Shown here one piece after another: positions 61,976-64,000 of a stretch of DNA of 64,000 nucleotides. This stretch comes from Parus major (Eukaryota > Chordata > Aves > Passeriformes > Paridae). The notes beneath the pieces are model-generated. The model had not been told where the DNA came from and did not search any database. It worked only from the letters and a program-made list of their open reading frames with translations. Each line of letters starts with the position of its first letter. The stretch's first letter is position 1. The translations under genes and the position numbers were made by a program. The DNA lies in contig NC_031770.1 of NCBI RefSeq assembly GCF_001522545.3, positions 5,855,321 through 5,919,320 of the forward strand, in the 5' to 3' direction.

Positions 61976-63287
61976 TTATGATCCATCTGCTCCTCTTCAT
62001 GGACCATGCAGGGAAGGGAGTGGGTGTGACTGTGAAGGGGTAATCAGGGACCAAACCAATGTGAAGTGAACTCCAATGGGCAGGGAGGACTTCAGAAAAA
62101 TTAAATGTTGAGGTTGGAGTGTCCCTCCTGAGTCTCCTGAGGGCTTAAACTGGAAAAGCTTGGGAAATGCTGTGGTTAAATCAAGTGAGCATTTCCTGAG
62201 GGATTCTCCAGGAAAGGAGTGCAGTGTTTCTTTTGGGATAGAGAGTTGTGCTGGACTGGGAAGTAGGGCAGGGTAACAGTAGCCTTTAATCCTTTGTTTT
62301 GTTTTTTGGGTTTTTTTGGGGTTTGTTTTTATGAAAAACTTCCATTAATGTGGCAAAAACTTTGTAAAAACAGAGTTTATATTGATGTTGAAAAACACGA
62401 ATCAGGACGTACTAAAAAAACACAGAAGGAATATATGCAAATTAAGAAATAACCTGGAAAATGGGAAGGGATGAATTTTTTAGGAGACATTCAGTGATAA
62501 AAATGCACCTAGAGTGGCATGTCTTTTCTCTGTGGCCTAAGCCTGAAATGTAGGAGAATTTTGGGTGTTAGAGGATGGGTATCCCCAGGGCTGGACAAAT
62601 CCCACATCAACCCAACAGGGCACCAAGGGCTCAAGGCACACATTAAATGGATCCTGAGCAGCACTGGTGGGGTGGAGAGGTGCTTGTCCAGGAGTGCCTC
62701 CCTTGCTGGAATGTAGCAAGAGAGCTTTGAGCTTTGGGGGAAGGTGGGGAAGGGTGACATCAGGAACACCCTGCACCCTGAAGGCAGATCAGACCAGCAG
62801 CCATCCTGTTCTGTGGTGCTGTTTTTGGTGTGACTTGAGGACAAGGGTGGGATGTTCCGACTCACGAGCTCTGGCAGGTGAGGCTGGGAGAATTAGAGAT
62901 CTCCATCTCAAGCTGTCAGCTCCACTTTTCTGTCACTTTTCTGCTTCCTCTGTGTCCATGCACAGGACTGAGCCCTGTGCCTCCACACCCAGCTGAGGAT
63001 CCAGCTGCAGATGTTGTAGCTCCTGCTGGCAATGAGGGGCAACCTCCTCCTTCTCCCCTTTGCTGGTGAAGCTTTGGGGAGCTGCTCAGTCCTGGGCAGA
63101 ACACAGCACCAGTGCTGCCCTTGTCCTTTCTCCTCAGCCCTGGGGAACACCTCACCCCCACAGCGATGCCTGCTCTTTGTTGTGAGAGCTACAACCTCCC
63201 CGTGTCCTGGGAAAGCCTCAGGGCGTTTTGTCATGCCCAGTTCTTTGCCTGCTTCTACTGACCTCTGTCTAAGCAGTAGGAAAGGGC

Positions 63288-63403
63288 AGGATGGACAGGG
63301 CTCTGAGCAAGCTGATCTAGCAGGAGGTGTCCCTGCCCATGGCAGGGGGAGTGAACCTGTTATCTTTGGGGTCTCTCCCAACACAAACCAGCCTTTGATT
63401 CTA
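63288..63403 (+). mobile_element. Short CR1 LINE 3'-end fragment
   Basis: Plus-strand remnant matching the last part of CR1: ATGGACAGGGCTCTGAGCAA, CTGATCTAGCAGGAGGTGTC, CCTGCCCATGGCAGG, then a degraded TCTTTGGGGTCTCTCCCAA and a TTGATTCTA tail. About 115 bases, more diverged than the copy at 42052. Confidence 0.82.
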
Positions 63404-64000
63404 AATTGTTGGGAAATAGGATTGGGTGCTACAGCTGGCCTTCAGAGGGACCACCTGCCTCCTTTCCTTATCCAAGGTTTGTTTTGGTGGAAAATGTTGC
63501 TGTGCCCATATTTATATACAATGTACATGTAGCTGTACATGGAGATAAATGACCCCCTTAGATCAAGACTTTAGAAGCCCTCAATATTTGGTCTGAATAG
63601 TACCACATACTGATAAAATCTTTCAAAATAAGAGCTGGAAATAAAAATGTAGATCAGATCTTAGGTTCTGAGTGTGCTTCAGCTCTGTGAGCTATTCTGA
63701 ACAAGATGAATCTGAGTAAAAAAGCATTTCTTTGGGAAAGAAGAGCTTGATGTGTATATATTGTTTCTAAAAAACACATAGGGGTAGAAGGATATACAAA
63801 AGTGGGTTTAAAGCTTTCCTATTAATCAACTAAAGCCCTAATAAAACAACTGTGCAAGTAATTGTTCTTCTGCACATCCAGCAGTGTTGAGCTTCTTTTG
63901 ATGTTTACCTCAATTTCTTCTTCACCTTTTATTTGAGTCTGCAATTAACACTTGTAATGAAAAAGGAGATGACGTGCTGCTGAGAAATTCTGGTGTTAAT
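63404..64000. other. Gene-free DNA to the window end
   Basis: AT-rich unique DNA. It holds ATGTACA / TGTACAT inverted arms at 63521-63527 and 63534-63540 and no supported gene. Confidence 0.55.

Larger units (their letters stand above)
50076..63287. other. Gene-free DNA downstream of the LTR
   Basis: No gene supported. It contains the 52901-53019 microsatellite, two G-quadruplex motifs (54624-54654 and 61952-61975), a T15 run (59520-59534) and a T-rich tract (60257-60295). ATGCAAAT-type octamers occur at 51784, 54122, 60332 (reverse) and 62435, about the number expected by chance. ORFs up to 158 codons occur in GC-richer patches (62880-63280) without motifs. Confidence 0.55.

Noticed and set aside
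22105..62442. Five exact POU octamers (22105, 51784, 54122, 60332, 62435) as an organised set
   Set aside because: About this number is expected by chance in 50 kb of AT-rich DNA, and spacing is irregular.
62908..63532. ORFs of 158 (minus) and 166 (plus) codons
   Set aside because: They overlap each other on opposite strands, one crosses the short CR1 remnant, and neither has recognisable motifs or splice context.
1..64000. tRNA, rRNA, known miRNA, CRISPR array or bacterial-type operon
   Set aside because: No cloverleaf with A/B boxes, no rRNA-like block, no spaced direct-repeat array and no clustered long ORFs were seen; a covariance-model search was not possible here.

Overview
This window is vertebrate nuclear DNA, most likely from a bird and plausibly a songbird. 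The evidence is one intron-containing gene with GT-AG splice sites, a CpG-island promoter, long gene-free flanks, CR1-type LINE 3' ends with their octamer tail repeats, and a solo LTR resembling a family common in songbird genomes (family name from memory, not searched). I see no operons, CRISPR arrays, tRNAs or rRNAs.

The only protein-coding gene I can support is BTBD3 on the plus strand. Four coding exons (5252-5574, 6124-6214, 6714-6832, 10768-11800) join in frame into a 521-residue BTB-BACK-PHR protein with no internal stop. A GC- and CpG-rich promoter lies at about 4680-5045, followed by a leader holding two short upstream ORFs. A long 3' UTR probably runs to about 15140, with several poly(A) signals and a pair of Pumilio-type elements. 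Positions 1-4679 are upstream DNA, either an intron of a longer BTBD3 transcript or intergenic, with one weak candidate noncoding exon at 3444-3530.

From about 15.1 kb to the end (about 49 kb) there is no gene I can defend. This fits the large gene-poor interval that flanks BTBD3 in other amniotes, where distal enhancers would be expected. It holds four CR1 fragments (23618-24180 minus, 34788-35060 minus, 42052-42377 plus, 63288-63403 plus), one solo LTR (49373-50075, probably minus), a TACA/TATA microsatellite (52901-53019), homopolymer tracts, two canonical G-quadruplex motifs, several perfect short inverted repeats, and AT-rich homeodomain-site-rich stretches that could be conserved noncoding elements. 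The many ORFs of 60-210 codons there look like chance openings or antisense of repeats.

I found no convincing undescribed system. The most checkable leads are the regulatory layout of BTBD3 (uORFs, alternative start, tandem poly(A) sites, Pumilio pair), the structured patch at 21052-21127, and the intact solo LTR.
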